This document shows, in pieces, positions 8,205 to 17,267 of a stretch of 64,000 bases of DNA; position 1 is the stretch's first letter; each line of letters begins with the position of its first letter. Position numbers and translations under genes: made by a program. The notes beneath the pieces were generated by a model. The model searched no databases. It saw only the letters and a program-made list of their open reading frames with translations, and was not told where the DNA came from. Source of the stretch: an uncultured Desulfobacter sp. Its GTDB lineage: Bacteria > Desulfobacterota > Desulfobacteria > Desulfobacterales > Desulfobacteraceae. The stretch is taken from contig NZ_OY781882.1 of the NCBI RefSeq assembly GCF_963677125.1, positions 63,501 through 127,500 on the forward strand. Reading direction: 5' to 3'.

Positions 8205-8233
8205 GAAAAATCCCAGCATGTTTTTATTGGGAT
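8205..8233 (-). terminator. Probable terminator of recX
   Basis: On the minus strand, ATCCCA and TGGGAT form a 6-bp stem with a 12-nt loop and are followed by TTTTCTGATTT. It lies about 80 nt after the recX stop. Confidence 0.6.
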
Positions 8234-8313
8234 AAATATTTATTTTTCAGGTGTTGTGAAATTTATTTAGTAATAATTGTGTAAATAAAGTGTTATATTG
8301 TGAAAAAAAATAT

Positions 8314-8787
8314 TTAGCTATGCGCTTGCATTTCACCGTTCTTTTTTTGAAATGTCTGCCATACGGTCTGGCACACACTGTAATTAAAACCTCTGTATCG
8401 CAGATAGTTCATCATTTTTTTTCGGCATTCAGATTCATCCAAAGGCGTCCAGACATGCTTTTTAGCCTCAACGGCTTTTAATGCCAGATCCTCGTCTTTA
8501 TATACATCTAATAGTTCTTGGGCAAGTGCTGGGTCAATACCTTTTTGGCGCAACTCAAATCTTAGGGCATATACGGATTTTGGTTTGTAACGGATTCGGT
8601 TTTCGATAAACTGTCGTGCGAAATTTTTGTCGTTCAGGTAATTAAATTCTGACAACTGCACAACAACGCGGTCGATAATGATAGCGTCATATCCTTTATT
8701 TGTCAGATATTGTTTCATCTGACGGATGGTTTTAGGGCTTTTCGCCAGATATCCCAAGGCCTTTTGGTATGCTGTTTCAACAGTCAT
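8314..8787 (-). CDS. recX: RecX, regulator of RecA
   Basis: 157 residues from ATG 8787 (MTVETAYQKALGYL). The frame extends upstream to 8931, but that part is R2 repeat sequence and does not look like RecX. The body shows the three-helix RecX repeats: KTIRQMKQYLTNKGYD, then LNDKNFARQFIENR and KSVYALRFELRQKGI, then CRKKMMNYLRYRGF near the end. RecX binds RecA filaments and limits recombination and SOS induction. recA is not in the window. It lies downstream of the thioesterase gene, separated by the R2 repeat, so co-transcription is uncertain. Confidence 0.88.
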   Translation of the reverse strand: MTVETAYQKALGYLAKSPKTIRQMKQYLTNKGYDAIIIDRVVVQLSEFNYLNDKNFARQFIENRIRYKPKSVYALRFELRQKGIDPALAQELLDVYKDEDLALKAVEAKKHVWTPLDESECRKKMMNYLRYRGFNYSVCQTVWQTFQKKNGEMQAHS

Positions 8788-8855
8788 TTTGTTTTTCCAT
8801 GTTTTATTATGTGTTGAGCCTCGATGGTTATGAATCCTGTCCGTCCGTGTTTTTT

Positions 8856-8953
8856 TATAAGAAAGTCTGGGTAAGTCACTCAGATCTTTCAAACTTTGTT
8901 GTGGGCCGAGGCCTGGGTGTAGATAGACCAAGGACGGCCCGTGGCCGTTGTAT
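8856..8953 (+). repeat. R2 repeat copy a (98 bp)
   Basis: One of three 98-bp copies about 90% alike (others at 40975-41072 and 46509-46606), with a diverged fourth at 23373-23460. The core can fold through GGGCCG / CGGCCC. It overlaps the last codons of the thioesterase on the other strand and lies upstream of recX. Confidence 0.85.
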
Positions 8954-9746
8954 GAAACAGGCTTTGGGAGCCTGTTTTTTTCCAGGTGATCGTTAAGTGA
9001 GCCAGATTTTCCTTTGATGTATGCCGGACAATGAAATGGTTTGTGAACAGCCGGTCATCTTCATAATTAATTGAAACCCGACTTTGCACAGTATCTCCGG
9101 GCAGAGCCTCTTTTTGATATATGACGTCACATGTCACAGGGGTATATTCAAAGTTTAATGTGTCGGGTAAGGATTGCACTGCCCATTTGACATAGACTGG
9201 ATTATTCACATGTTCGTTGAGATCCAGATCGAGAAAATGAACGGGAAAGGTGCATTCATAGTCAGCATGGGTCAAATTTGCTTTGGGTTTGATTCGGTTG
9301 GCAGGTTTTTGTGCTGGGCTCGTCGTTAAAGACGGCGGCATATGCTGTGACAACCTCACTGGTCTGTTGTTTGTTGACTTTATCAGTATCCAAATACTCG
9401 AGGCGGTTACCAGGGGGCAGGGCGAGTCCAGGGGGTGTTTCTGTTCCGCCATTAGCCGGAATCGTCTGATTTCGTAAAGGTTTTTCCACGTCGTCCGCCA
9501 TGTTTGAACAACCAGCGTCGTCATCCAGTCAATGGGTTTGTGAATTTTTATCCGGTATTGAGTCACCACCCATTTAAGATTTTTGGGGGCCATATCGAAC
9601 CCGGAAATTCCCAGGGCGTGGCAGTGGGCTGAGGCCACATCCTGGAATATACTTAAAAGCCAATCCATTTTGATCTTTCCGCTGATGGTTAAAGCGGAAT
9701 AGGGCAGACTAAATTTTTGTGAGAATGCGTCTGGATTATTTTTCAT
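8889..9746 (-). CDS. Acyl-ACP thioesterase (FatA/FatB-like)
   Basis: 285 residues with two hot-dog halves. The first half includes MDWLLSIFQDVASAHCHALG and TWRTTWKNLYEIRRF; the second holds LDLNEHVNNPVYVKWA, the family's catalytic-region signature (N-x-H-V-N-N). It hydrolyses acyl-ACP to release free fatty acids in the cytoplasm. It starts 11 nt inside the end of the asmA-like gene, so the two are coupled. The last 33 or so residues look unnatural: they cross a terminator-like hairpin and then R2 repeat sequence, so the native C-terminus probably lay near LTITWK. Confidence 0.85.
   Translation of the reverse strand: MKNNPDAFSQKFSLPYSALTISGKIKMDWLLSIFQDVASAHCHALGISGFDMAPKNLKWVVTQYRIKIHKPIDWMTTLVVQTWRTTWKNLYEIRRFRLMAEQKHPLDSPCPLVTASSIWILIKSTNNRPVRLSQHMPPSLTTSPAQKPANRIKPKANLTHADYECTFPVHFLDLDLNEHVNNPVYVKWAVQSLPDTLNFEYTPVTCDVIYQKEALPGDTVQSRVSINYEDDRLFTNHFIVRHTSKENLAHLTITWKKTGSQSLFHTTATGRPWSIYTQASAHNKV
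8955..8981 (+). terminator. Terminator-like hairpin next to R2 copy a
   Basis: AAACAGGCT and AGCCTGTTT form a 9-bp stem with a 5-nt loop, followed on the plus strand by a T-run to 8981. It directly follows R2a, inside the 3' coding part of the minus-strand thioesterase gene. Confidence 0.6.
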
Positions 9747-12700
9747 TATCTTTTATCCCTTCAATCAGGCGTCCTGGTGTTTTGACCAAATCTCCCAGCA
9801 GGTTGAGCAATCCTTTTCCCACTGCAGACGGGTGGAGAGGCACTACTGTGGGATCTGATATTTTGCCATAGGCCCTGATTGGAAAAGAGACGAGACGGCC
9901 ATTTAGAATCGTATTTACAATCGGAATATATTTAATAATGGTGTCAATGGTTTTAAACGGAGCCACCAAAAGGGTGATATCCAGGGCATCGTTTAACGGA
10001 TCAGCCCACCCTTCGGCGATGATGGCCATATTATCTGCATCAATAACGGCTTTTTTTATATGCACCACACTGTCTTTTATGTCTGCATTGGCCGTAAATG
10101 TTTTAAATCCGAATCCCTGTTGCTGAATGTCGGTTTCTCCTAAGATATTAACAACGGATAACACCCTGGAGAGCAGGGTCGCTTTATATATGCGGCCGGA
10201 CTGAGCCTTAAAATTAAGACGCCCGTTCTGTTTGAATTTTGCCTGGGTCAAAGACTGCGCAACGCCGGAAAGTTCTCCCACAAGTGTATAACGTCCTTCA
10301 ATAATACTTTGACTGCCTGTAAGGCAGTCCAGGGAAAGAGACACCTCCTTTGCCTGGTCCGTATTAAAAAAAACGCGGGTTAGCACACCTGGCTTATCCC
10401 CTGCATGATTAATGGTTATCCGCCCTGAAAGGTCAAGGTCACAGAGGGTTGCATGGGTAATATCTATATCCGTGACCGATTGATTCAAAGTAGCTTTTGC
10501 CTGAACCCTTTGGTATTTTCGCTGGTCATAATCCAATGTGTTGACATTTAAAAAAATATGTCCCTGTTTGAACAGCGGACGCGGGGGGGCGGTGGATACT
10601 GGGGCTTCTTTGGCGGGTAAAAGGGGGGCAAGGTTCAGTGTATCTGCCGTTATGGTAATGTTGTTGGTTTTGTCTGTTGAAATCGTGAACCTCTTTGCTC
10701 CGGCCACTTCTCGAAGTTGACGGTAAAGATATGAATCCGTATAAAGCAGGTTTTCCAGGGTTATTTTATCCAGTTTTCCGACAAAATTAATCTTTGGCAT
10801 CTCCGGATTTTTGTAAAAGGTCACATCCGCTTCGGTTCGATCTCCATCTTCGATCTTTAATTGAGACAGGCTGATTTTATTTATGGTAGGGCCGTCTGCC
10901 TTACATAATACCTTTGTACCAGATGTGGTGAGAAGCTGGCCCTGGAAAAGGCAGTCGCCCGGCTGTTTTACAAAATGTCCTTGAGTCAATGTCAAAGGCA
11001 GGGTAATACTTTGGCTGTATTGGGACGAAATGTTTTTTTTAAGCCAGATCAGATCTTTAATAATACAGGTAATGTCTGCCAGCGTTATTGTTGAAGGGGC
11101 TGCCTTGAATTTGAAGAACAGATCCGAAATGCCATTGGTATTGTTGTGAAATACGACACTCCCTTTGTCCACCTGGCCTGTCATGTGTGTCTGCCACAAG
11201 TTTGGCGAAAACATAGGACCTTTAACGTCAAGGTCTTTAATAATCATTATGCCGGAAACATTTTTCACGGGGCTAAGCTTTTGGGGGACTCCAAGGTAAA
11301 GCTCAACCAGAGGAAGAGCCTGTTCCAGTATAATATTGGCGGCCATGTTTTTTATATGCATGGGAACAAGGCCCCTAGTGTCAATTTCGGCATTCAGTTT
11401 TGATATTTTGCTGTTTCCTAAGGTACCTGACATGTTTTTCAAAACAACTTTTCGGTTGTCTAAAAGAAACGAGCCGCTGTTGATATGGATAGGCAGGGGC
11501 ATGGGCCGATAATTGCCGATTGCATGGATGTTCTTTGCGATAACCTTGACACCAAGGTCTTTGTGGAAATTGGTATTCTCCAGTTCAAGAATGGCTTCTG
11601 TGCGTCCGGTCAGGTCCGATATTTTTGACATTTCCCTGGCCAGGGACGTGTCTGGCAACATTGAGATAAGAATCGCCGGCAGTTCTGCTAAATCAACTTC
11701 CAGGGGAAATTTGCCTGAAAACGGGACAGTATGCTGATGAATCAGATTGATGTCAAGATCACCACCGGTGATAATTGTTTTTCCCACATGGCCGCTTTCA
11801 GGGTGAATGTGAAGGATCCCGTCTTTCATCTCTGCCCGTCCCGAGGCATTGTTTACAAGGACAGGCACATGGGGGATTTTAACTGTGGTGGAGTCGGAAC
11901 AGCCGTCTATAAAAATGTTTTTTGTGCTAAACAGTTGATCAATGCTTTTACTTTTAAATCCTACAGTCACCTTTTGGGCGGTGCCTGATCTGAGTATGTC
12001 AAATAAGATATCAGATGTTTCAAGTCCTTTAAGAAGCGGCAGACACACCTGTCTTGCCTGCCTGATATCAATCTGCTCTCCGGTAAATTCAAGGCTTGAC
12101 GCTTCTTGTCCAGGGGATAGCGATAAATCTATTCCAACACGCCCTCTGGGATAAACAAGTTCCAGGGGCGAAAGGCAGGCTGTAACCTTTTTTTTTGACA
12201 TGCCAAATTTAAGGTGAACCTCCTTTGTTATAATGGGGTTGTCTTTGGGTGATTCAAGATGGGCCCGAAGGGATGTGATTTTCAGATTACCTGCAAACAA
12301 GGTGTTCTTGTCATGACGGCATTCTAATGACAGATTCGGGATCTCAATATTTTTTATTCGACCCTTTAATGCAGATTCAAGGTTTGGCATGCGACCTGTC
12401 TCCAGGTGAATCCCTGATACCTGAGCCTCGATATTTAAAGCCTTTTTTCGGCCTGCGATTCGAATCCGTGCGTCCATGGTGGCAAAATAATTTGACCGTG
12501 CACGGGTTATAATCATGTCGAGCTGATCCCTGTCTGCCAAGGGTAAATCAAACAACCAGTCAAATGCGGTCTGCACTGATGCGCCCCAATGCGGTGGTGC
12601 TTTAAATTTATTTTTTTTGCTGACAGTCTTATTGAGGATCAGTTCTGGGGATTGAAGGGTGATACGCCTGACAGCGGTTTTGAATTTGAGAAGCTGGAGC

Positions 12701-12987
12701 AGACTCAGTTCCACCAGGGCCTTGTCGATTGAAATCTTATTTTTGGGGTCAAATTGTGCGGATATATCTATTATGCGCAGACTTGGCAAAGGAGAGAGAA
12801 TAAACGCTAATTGATTAAACCGGACGGTGATGCCGGTTTCATTTTGAAGCGCTTTGGTTAGACGTCCTTTGACCTGCTCTGTGTTGATCAATGGGGTGAT
12901 GGCAAAGCACAGGGCTACTGCGCAGAGGGTTAGGGTGACCGCAGAAAAAACACCAATGCGCAGTATGGTTCTTTTGTTCATAGCCAT
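9736..12987 (-). CDS. AsmA-family (YhdP/TamB-like) envelope protein
   Basis: About 1083 residues. The frame opens at a TTG (13008), but ATG 12987 or 12981 gives a natural N-terminus (MNKRTILRIG) before a single transmembrane segment. The body is the long, weakly conserved beta-rich repeat typical of AsmA proteins; the C-terminal part (ALDITLLVAPFKTIDTIIKY, then GRLVSFPIRAYGKISDP) fits AsmA_2/DUF3971 ends. Such proteins form periplasm-spanning grooves thought to carry phospholipids to the outer membrane. The overlap with a fatty-acid thioesterase gene fits lipid homeostasis, which is inference. No clear ribosome-binding site decides between the starts. Confidence 0.8.
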   Translation of the reverse strand: MAMNKRTILRIGVFSAVTLTLCAVALCFAITPLINTEQVKGRLTKALQNETGITVRFNQLAFILSPLPSLRIIDISAQFDPKNKISIDKALVELSLLQLLKFKTAVRRITLQSPELILNKTVSKKNKFKAPPHWGASVQTAFDWLFDLPLADRDQLDMIITRARSNYFATMDARIRIAGRKKALNIEAQVSGIHLETGRMPNLESALKGRIKNIEIPNLSLECRHDKNTLFAGNLKITSLRAHLESPKDNPIITKEVHLKFGMSKKKVTACLSPLELVYPRGRVGIDLSLSPGQEASSLEFTGEQIDIRQARQVCLPLLKGLETSDILFDILRSGTAQKVTVGFKSKSIDQLFSTKNIFIDGCSDSTTVKIPHVPVLVNNASGRAEMKDGILHIHPESGHVGKTIITGGDLDINLIHQHTVPFSGKFPLEVDLAELPAILISMLPDTSLAREMSKISDLTGRTEAILELENTNFHKDLGVKVIAKNIHAIGNYRPMPLPIHINSGSFLLDNRKVVLKNMSGTLGNSKISKLNAEIDTRGLVPMHIKNMAANIILEQALPLVELYLGVPQKLSPVKNVSGIMIIKDLDVKGPMFSPNLWQTHMTGQVDKGSVVFHNNTNGISDLFFKFKAAPSTITLADITCIIKDLIWLKKNISSQYSQSITLPLTLTQGHFVKQPGDCLFQGQLLTTSGTKVLCKADGPTINKISLSQLKIEDGDRTEADVTFYKNPEMPKINFVGKLDKITLENLLYTDSYLYRQLREVAGAKRFTISTDKTNNITITADTLNLAPLLPAKEAPVSTAPPRPLFKQGHIFLNVNTLDYDQRKYQRVQAKATLNQSVTDIDITHATLCDLDLSGRITINHAGDKPGVLTRVFFNTDQAKEVSLSLDCLTGSQSIIEGRYTLVGELSGVAQSLTQAKFKQNGRLNFKAQSGRIYKATLLSRVLSVVNILGETDIQQQGFGFKTFTANADIKDSVVHIKKAVIDADNMAIIAEGWADPLNDALDITLLVAPFKTIDTIIKYIPIVNTILNGRLVSFPIRAYGKISDPTVVPLHPSAVGKGLLNLLGDLVKTPGRLIEGIKDNEK

Positions 12988-13043
12988 ACATTCATACTTG
13001 TTTGGCAATAAAATTGGGTTTTAAGGGTATATAGAACCGGATG

Positions 13044-15098
13044 TTACTGCCATTTATATCCGATTTTATGGCTTAACGTAATAAAATCTGCCGCAATGTA
13101 TTCGGCCTGGTCTGTCAGGATCTGTTTGATCTCTTCTTTTTCAGGGTCTATGTCATCCAGGGTTGCAAGAGGCGCTTCCCCTTTTTGTTTGCGATAATTG
13201 TTTTCCAGGTCCAGCTCTTCTTGATTAAAAGCGGTATCTGTTTTCAGGCGTGCCGCCAGATTTAAAGAGAGCGTTTTTTGTTCACTCAAAGATTCAGCCA
13301 ATTGAATTCGCTGGGTGAGATATTTAATGCCAAAGGACTTTTCTGCCCGTTTTTCATACGCATCGGCTAAAGGTTTGACCATGGGCTGCAAAGGCATATA
13401 TGCTGAATAGCGGGTGGCATCAATGTGGTCCCAGAGCAAGGCACCGTCGAGGGCGCTTTCTCCAGTATCTTTGGTTCTATAAATCTGTGGGAACCAGATG
13501 TCGGGTTCTACGCCTTTATGTTGGGTGCTTTTACCTGAGACCCGGTAAAATTTGGCAGAAGTCATCTTCAACCGTCCATCCCCCAAAGGTTTGAGTTCCT
13601 GAACCGTGCCCTTGCCAAAACTTCGGGTGCCCACAATAAGCCCCCGGTGATAATCTTTAATGGCACCTGCAAAAATTTCACTGGCCGATGCACTCATTCT
13701 GTTAATGAGTACCATAAGGGGGCCTGTGTAAGCAATTTTGGGATCTTCATCATACAGGCGGGAGACCCTGAATTTTGTTTTGACCTGTACCGTGGGGCCA
13801 TATTTAAGGAACAGCCCTGTCAAATCATTGGCTTCTTTAAGCGATCCCCCCCCATTGTCTCTTAAATCAACAATCAATCCGTCAATTTTTTCTTTTTTCA
13901 ACTCTTTCAGCAGTTTTGTTACGTCTCTTGTGGTGCTTTTGTAATCAGTCTCTCCCCTGTGATAGGCATCAAAGTCTATGTAAAAATTGGGGATTTCAAT
14001 GATGCCCAGCTTATAAGTCCGTCCGTTTGAAGTTATATTAACGACCTCTTTTTTTGCGGACTGTTCCTCTAATTTTACCTTGTCTCGTTTGATGCTGATG
14101 GTCGCAGTTACATTGGATTTTCTGGCAGGAATAATTTTTAACCGTACAAAGGTGTCTTTGGGCCCTCGAATCTGCTTGACCACATCGTCAATGCGCTGAC
14201 CAATGGTGTCTTTAATTTCTCCATCCTGGCCCTGGCCCACGCCGATTATTTTATCCCCAGGGGCAAGTTTCTGGGATTTGTCGGCCGGACCTTTGGGGAT
14301 AAGCCTGACGACCTTTGTGTATTCATATTCGTTTTGCAGCACAGCCCCAATGCCCTCCAAACTCAGTTTCATATGAATGTCGAAATCCTCGGACATACGC
14401 GGGGCAAAATATTGGGAATGGGGATCAAAGGACATGGTGACGGCATTCATGAAAATCTGGAATACATCCCTGGACTGTGTCTGGGATAGGCGGGACAATC
14501 GGTTGGAATAGATTTTTTCCAGGTTTTCGGAAATCTCATCATCTGATGTTTTATCTATTTTTAAGTTAATAATGTGATTTTTCAGCTCTTTTTTCCACAG
14601 GGGCTTAAGCCCCGAGATGTCCCGGATAAAGGGTTTATGCTCATAGTCAATGACAAGGGTTTCGTTTTTGGAAAAATCAATCTGGGTTTGCCAGGCTTTG
14701 GCTAATTTAAGAATATATTCCAGGCGCTCCTGGCTACGGGACTGATAAAGGTTGAAAATTTCAAAGGCCGGTCCAAGGTTTCCCGCTTTCACATATTTAT
14801 ACATCAGCTGTTTCAACGGCGCGTATTCATTCAGGTCTGCCTGGGTCAGAAGATGTCTGCCCGGGTCCAAGGATTTGATATATCGGTCAAAGACAAGGAC
14901 AGACATATTTCTATCCAGTTTTTTTCCAGTAAAATGATCCCGTTCAAGGGCATGGACAATGGCAATGCACTGTTGGGACTGTTCATCCTGAAACGTCAGT
15001 TCATCAATTTGTGCATGGCACAGTGGCGTGAAATAAAGAAATGCTGTGAAAATGAGTACAGCTCCAAGCCTACGGCGCAGTTTATTTTTCTGTGTCAT
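13044..15098 (-). CDS. prc: Tail-specific (C-terminal processing) protease Prc/Tsp, S41 family
   Basis: 684 residues with a signal peptide (cut near CHA-Q30). A helical N-terminal region is followed by a PDZ domain (about 245-330, LSLEGIGAVL) and the S41 core. S471 in NRMSASASEIFAGA and K496 in GTRSFGKGTVQ lie 25 residues apart, the spacing of the Ser-Lys dyad of E. coli Tsp. GLIVDLRDNGGGSL is the oxyanion-side strand. A long C-terminal DUF3340-like region ends the protein. It trims C-termini of periplasmic proteins and, in E. coli, controls cell-wall hydrolases. Its ATG overlaps the rbgA end by 17 nt. Confidence 0.93.
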   Translation of the reverse strand: MTQKNKLRRRLGAVLIFTAFLYFTPLCHAQIDELTFQDEQSQQCIAIVHALERDHFTGKKLDRNMSVLVFDRYIKSLDPGRHLLTQADLNEYAPLKQLMYKYVKAGNLGPAFEIFNLYQSRSQERLEYILKLAKAWQTQIDFSKNETLVIDYEHKPFIRDISGLKPLWKKELKNHIINLKIDKTSDDEISENLEKIYSNRLSRLSQTQSRDVFQIFMNAVTMSFDPHSQYFAPRMSEDFDIHMKLSLEGIGAVLQNEYEYTKVVRLIPKGPADKSQKLAPGDKIIGVGQGQDGEIKDTIGQRIDDVVKQIRGPKDTFVRLKIIPARKSNVTATISIKRDKVKLEEQSAKKEVVNITSNGRTYKLGIIEIPNFYIDFDAYHRGETDYKSTTRDVTKLLKELKKEKIDGLIVDLRDNGGGSLKEANDLTGLFLKYGPTVQVKTKFRVSRLYDEDPKIAYTGPLMVLINRMSASASEIFAGAIKDYHRGLIVGTRSFGKGTVQELKPLGDGRLKMTSAKFYRVSGKSTQHKGVEPDIWFPQIYRTKDTGESALDGALLWDHIDATRYSAYMPLQPMVKPLADAYEKRAEKSFGIKYLTQRIQLAESLSEQKTLSLNLAARLKTDTAFNQEELDLENNYRKQKGEAPLATLDDIDPEKEEIKQILTDQAEYIAADFITLSHKIGYKWQ

Positions 15099-15936
15099 AA
15101 TCTATGTTTATATCCTTTGGTGTTTCAAAACTAATCCGGCCAAGCCTGCCGGATCTAAGATCCCTAATAATAAGTTGTGATGCTTTTTGAACATCAACAT
15201 ATCCGCCTTTTTTAAGACATCCCCGGAATTTGCCCACAGATTCGATAAGTGCCTGGGGGGCGCCGGGCAACGGATTTAAAAATGGGTAGCGCTCGACAAG
15301 ACCGGCCGGGTATCTTTCCAGTAAAAACTGTGCGGCAAAATAGGCGATTTCATGATAGTCAATGGCGGTGTCGCTGATGGCACCGGACGCAGCCAGGGCA
15401 AGTCCACGCTGCCTGGGTTCAATCACCGGCCACAAGATACCCGGGGTATCATAAATATCAATGTTCCCTTTAAGGCTTGTGCGCTGTTGGTGGCGGGTTA
15501 CGGCCGGTATATTTCCTGTCTTTGCCACTTTCCGGCCCGCCAGGGTGTTTAAAATTGTGGATTTTCCGGTGTTGGGAATGCCCACCACCATGACTTTCGC
15601 CTTCCTCGCCTTGTTCCTGTCTACCTGTGAGACCAGTGCCTCTAACGTATGTGTGGTCTCTTGCGCGCGGGTTCCGCAGATGGCCGCTGCCGGCTGTTTG
15701 ATGTCCCGGTTAAAATACTCAAGCCAGGCCTGTGTCGCCTCCGGATCAGCGATATCGGCTTTATTGAGTACTTTCATCCGATTTTTGCCCGTGGCAATTT
15801 TTTCTAAAAAGGGGTTTGAACTGGACAAAGGCAGCCTTGCATCAACGACCTCAAACAGGGCATCTACCCTGGCAATGGCTCTTTTGAGCTGATTTTTTGT
15901 CTCCAGCATATGGCCGGGAAACCACTGGATATTCAT
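15082..15936 (-). CDS. rbgA: Ribosome-biogenesis GTPase RbgA/YlqF
   Basis: 284 residues starting MNIQWFPGHML, the characteristic RbgA opening. The GTPase motifs come in circularly permuted order: G4 NKAD (58-61) first, then the P-loop GIPNTGKST (119-127), then G3 DTPG (163-166). The C-terminal helical domain contains the AAQFLLERYP region. RbgA assists late assembly of the 50S subunit. It overlaps prc downstream by 17 nt and the upstream small membrane gene by 4 nt, so the three are one translational cluster. Confidence 0.93.
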   Translation of the reverse strand: MNIQWFPGHMLETKNQLKRAIARVDALFEVVDARLPLSSSNPFLEKIATGKNRMKVLNKADIADPEATQAWLEYFNRDIKQPAAAICGTRAQETTHTLEALVSQVDRNKARKAKVMVVGIPNTGKSTILNTLAGRKVAKTGNIPAVTRHQQRTSLKGNIDIYDTPGILWPVIEPRQRGLALAASGAISDTAIDYHEIAYFAAQFLLERYPAGLVERYPFLNPLPGAPQALIESVGKFRGCLKKGGYVDVQKASQLIIRDLRSGRLGRISFETPKDINIDYDTEK

Positions 15937-16181
15937 TTTTCTATTTTTTTAATTTCCTGTTGAAGATTGATTGTTTTATCCGCCGGCAAGGGGTTTTGCT
16001 CAACACTGTCTCTTTGGAAAAGATACAGATATGAAAAAATTATTGCAATGATACTGGAGCCGATAAACCCGCTGACAGCCAAGGCAATGGTGTAACCAAT
16101 CCAGTTGTAATGATTGTAATACCCGAAGGCCCCACCGGCTATGAGGCTTAAAATGAATATAAGTGCAAAAATAAGGTTCAT
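15933..16181 (-). CDS. Small membrane protein, unknown function
   Basis: 82 residues. Two hydrophobic stretches (about 2-20 and 28-54) separated by the short polar loop YYNHYNW predict two membrane helices, followed by a charged cytoplasmic-looking tail. I do not recognise a family. It starts 21 nt after the suhB-like stop and overlaps rbgA with ATGA, so it is clearly expressed with its neighbours. Confidence 0.7.
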   Translation of the reverse strand: MNLIFALIFILSLIAGGAFGYYNHYNWIGYTIALAVSGFIGSSIIAIIFSYLYLFQRDSVEQNPLPADKTINLQQEIKKIEK

Positions 16182-16202
16182 AAGTTTATCAAAGTATTAA
16201 AG

Positions 16203-16982
16203 TTATGCAAATTCATAAAATCTTGTCAGGATATGGATCAATTCATTGTGTAGCCCTTTGTTTGAAGCAGCGAAGCCTTTTTCCGGGAATTGCCGGCCTC
16301 CTCTAAAATCAGTGACCACACCACCTGCTTCCCTTAAAATAACTGTCCCTGCGGCAATATCATAGATGTTGAGATTCATTTCCCAGAATCCGTCCAGACT
16401 GCCCATCGCTGTATAACAAAGATCCAACGCAGCGGATCCAAAACGCCTGATGTCCCTAAGTTTTGGTACAATCTCATTAAAAATCGGCAAATTGTTGTTT
16501 TCAAGACCGGCTCTCAGGCATGCAAAGCCCGTTGCCATGACTGCGTTGTAAAGATCCCTGGTTGCAGAAACATGGATTGCCGTATCGCCTATAAATGCGC
16601 CGTTGCCTTTTTCAGCATAAAACAACTGGCCCATCGCAGGGGCGTAGACCACGCCAAGTATCAGTTCTCCCTTCTTTTCCAGGGCTATGCTGATGCTGTA
16701 AAAAGGCAGTCGGTGGACAAAAGATGTGGTGCCGTCTATGGGATCAATGATCCACTTAAATTCACTGTTTGTCTCTACGGCCCCGTACTCTTCTCCGAGG
16801 ATGCCATGATCAGGAAACCGCTCAAGGATTGCCTTGACTAAAAATGCTTCTACCTTTTTGTCTATTTGCGTGACAATATCTTTTGTTGATTTGAATTCAA
16901 GGTCATGGGGCGTTAAGCCTTTTTGGCCTTCTATGCAGAGCATTCCTGCTTTAATGGCCAAGTTTTTTATAAAGGAAATCAA
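16203..16982 (-). CDS. suhB: Inositol monophosphatase family protein (SuhB-like)
   Basis: 259 residues. Metal-binding motifs are complete: GEEYG (63-67), IIDPIDGTTSF (78-88) and the late segment NIYDIAAGTVILREAGG, where Tyr replaces the usual Trp before the Asp. Substrates may be inositol phosphate or another sugar phosphate. The most 5' start is a TTG at 16982, which gives the correct family N-terminus, and no ATG is better placed. It heads the minus-strand cluster that continues to rbgA and prc. Confidence 0.88.
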   Translation of the reverse strand: MISFIKNLAIKAGMLCIEGQKGLTPHDLEFKSTKDIVTQIDKKVEAFLVKAILERFPDHGILGEEYGAVETNSEFKWIIDPIDGTTSFVHRLPFYSISIALEKKGELILGVVYAPAMGQLFYAEKGNGAFIGDTAIHVSATRDLYNAVMATGFACLRAGLENNNLPIFNEIVPKLRDIRRFGSAALDLCYTAMGSLDGFWEMNLNIYDIAAGTVILREAGGVVTDFRGGRQFPEKGFAASNKGLHNELIHILTRFYEFA

Positions 16983-17267
16983 GCTATTAACCGTTTTAAT
17001 TAATTTTTTCTAAGGATCATTAAAAATCAAGGTCAATTATTATGGCATATTACTTGGCATTTGAAAATACCCGACACATTCATTGGAAAAACATTCGGGT
17101 TACGGTTCTAAAGTTCCAGGACCATGATTAAGATACAATTTCTCGGTCTTGATTTTTAAAGTGTGAAATGTAATGATTGCCATAACTTTCTGACCTATTT
17201 CACAGTTCCCGGTTTCACAATTTACGGGAGACTAAGGCGTCAACCCCCACACAACACCACGGATATT

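Noticed and set aside
8788..8931. Upstream extension of recX
   Set aside because: It is R2 repeat and spacer sequence; RecX homology starts at ATG 8787.
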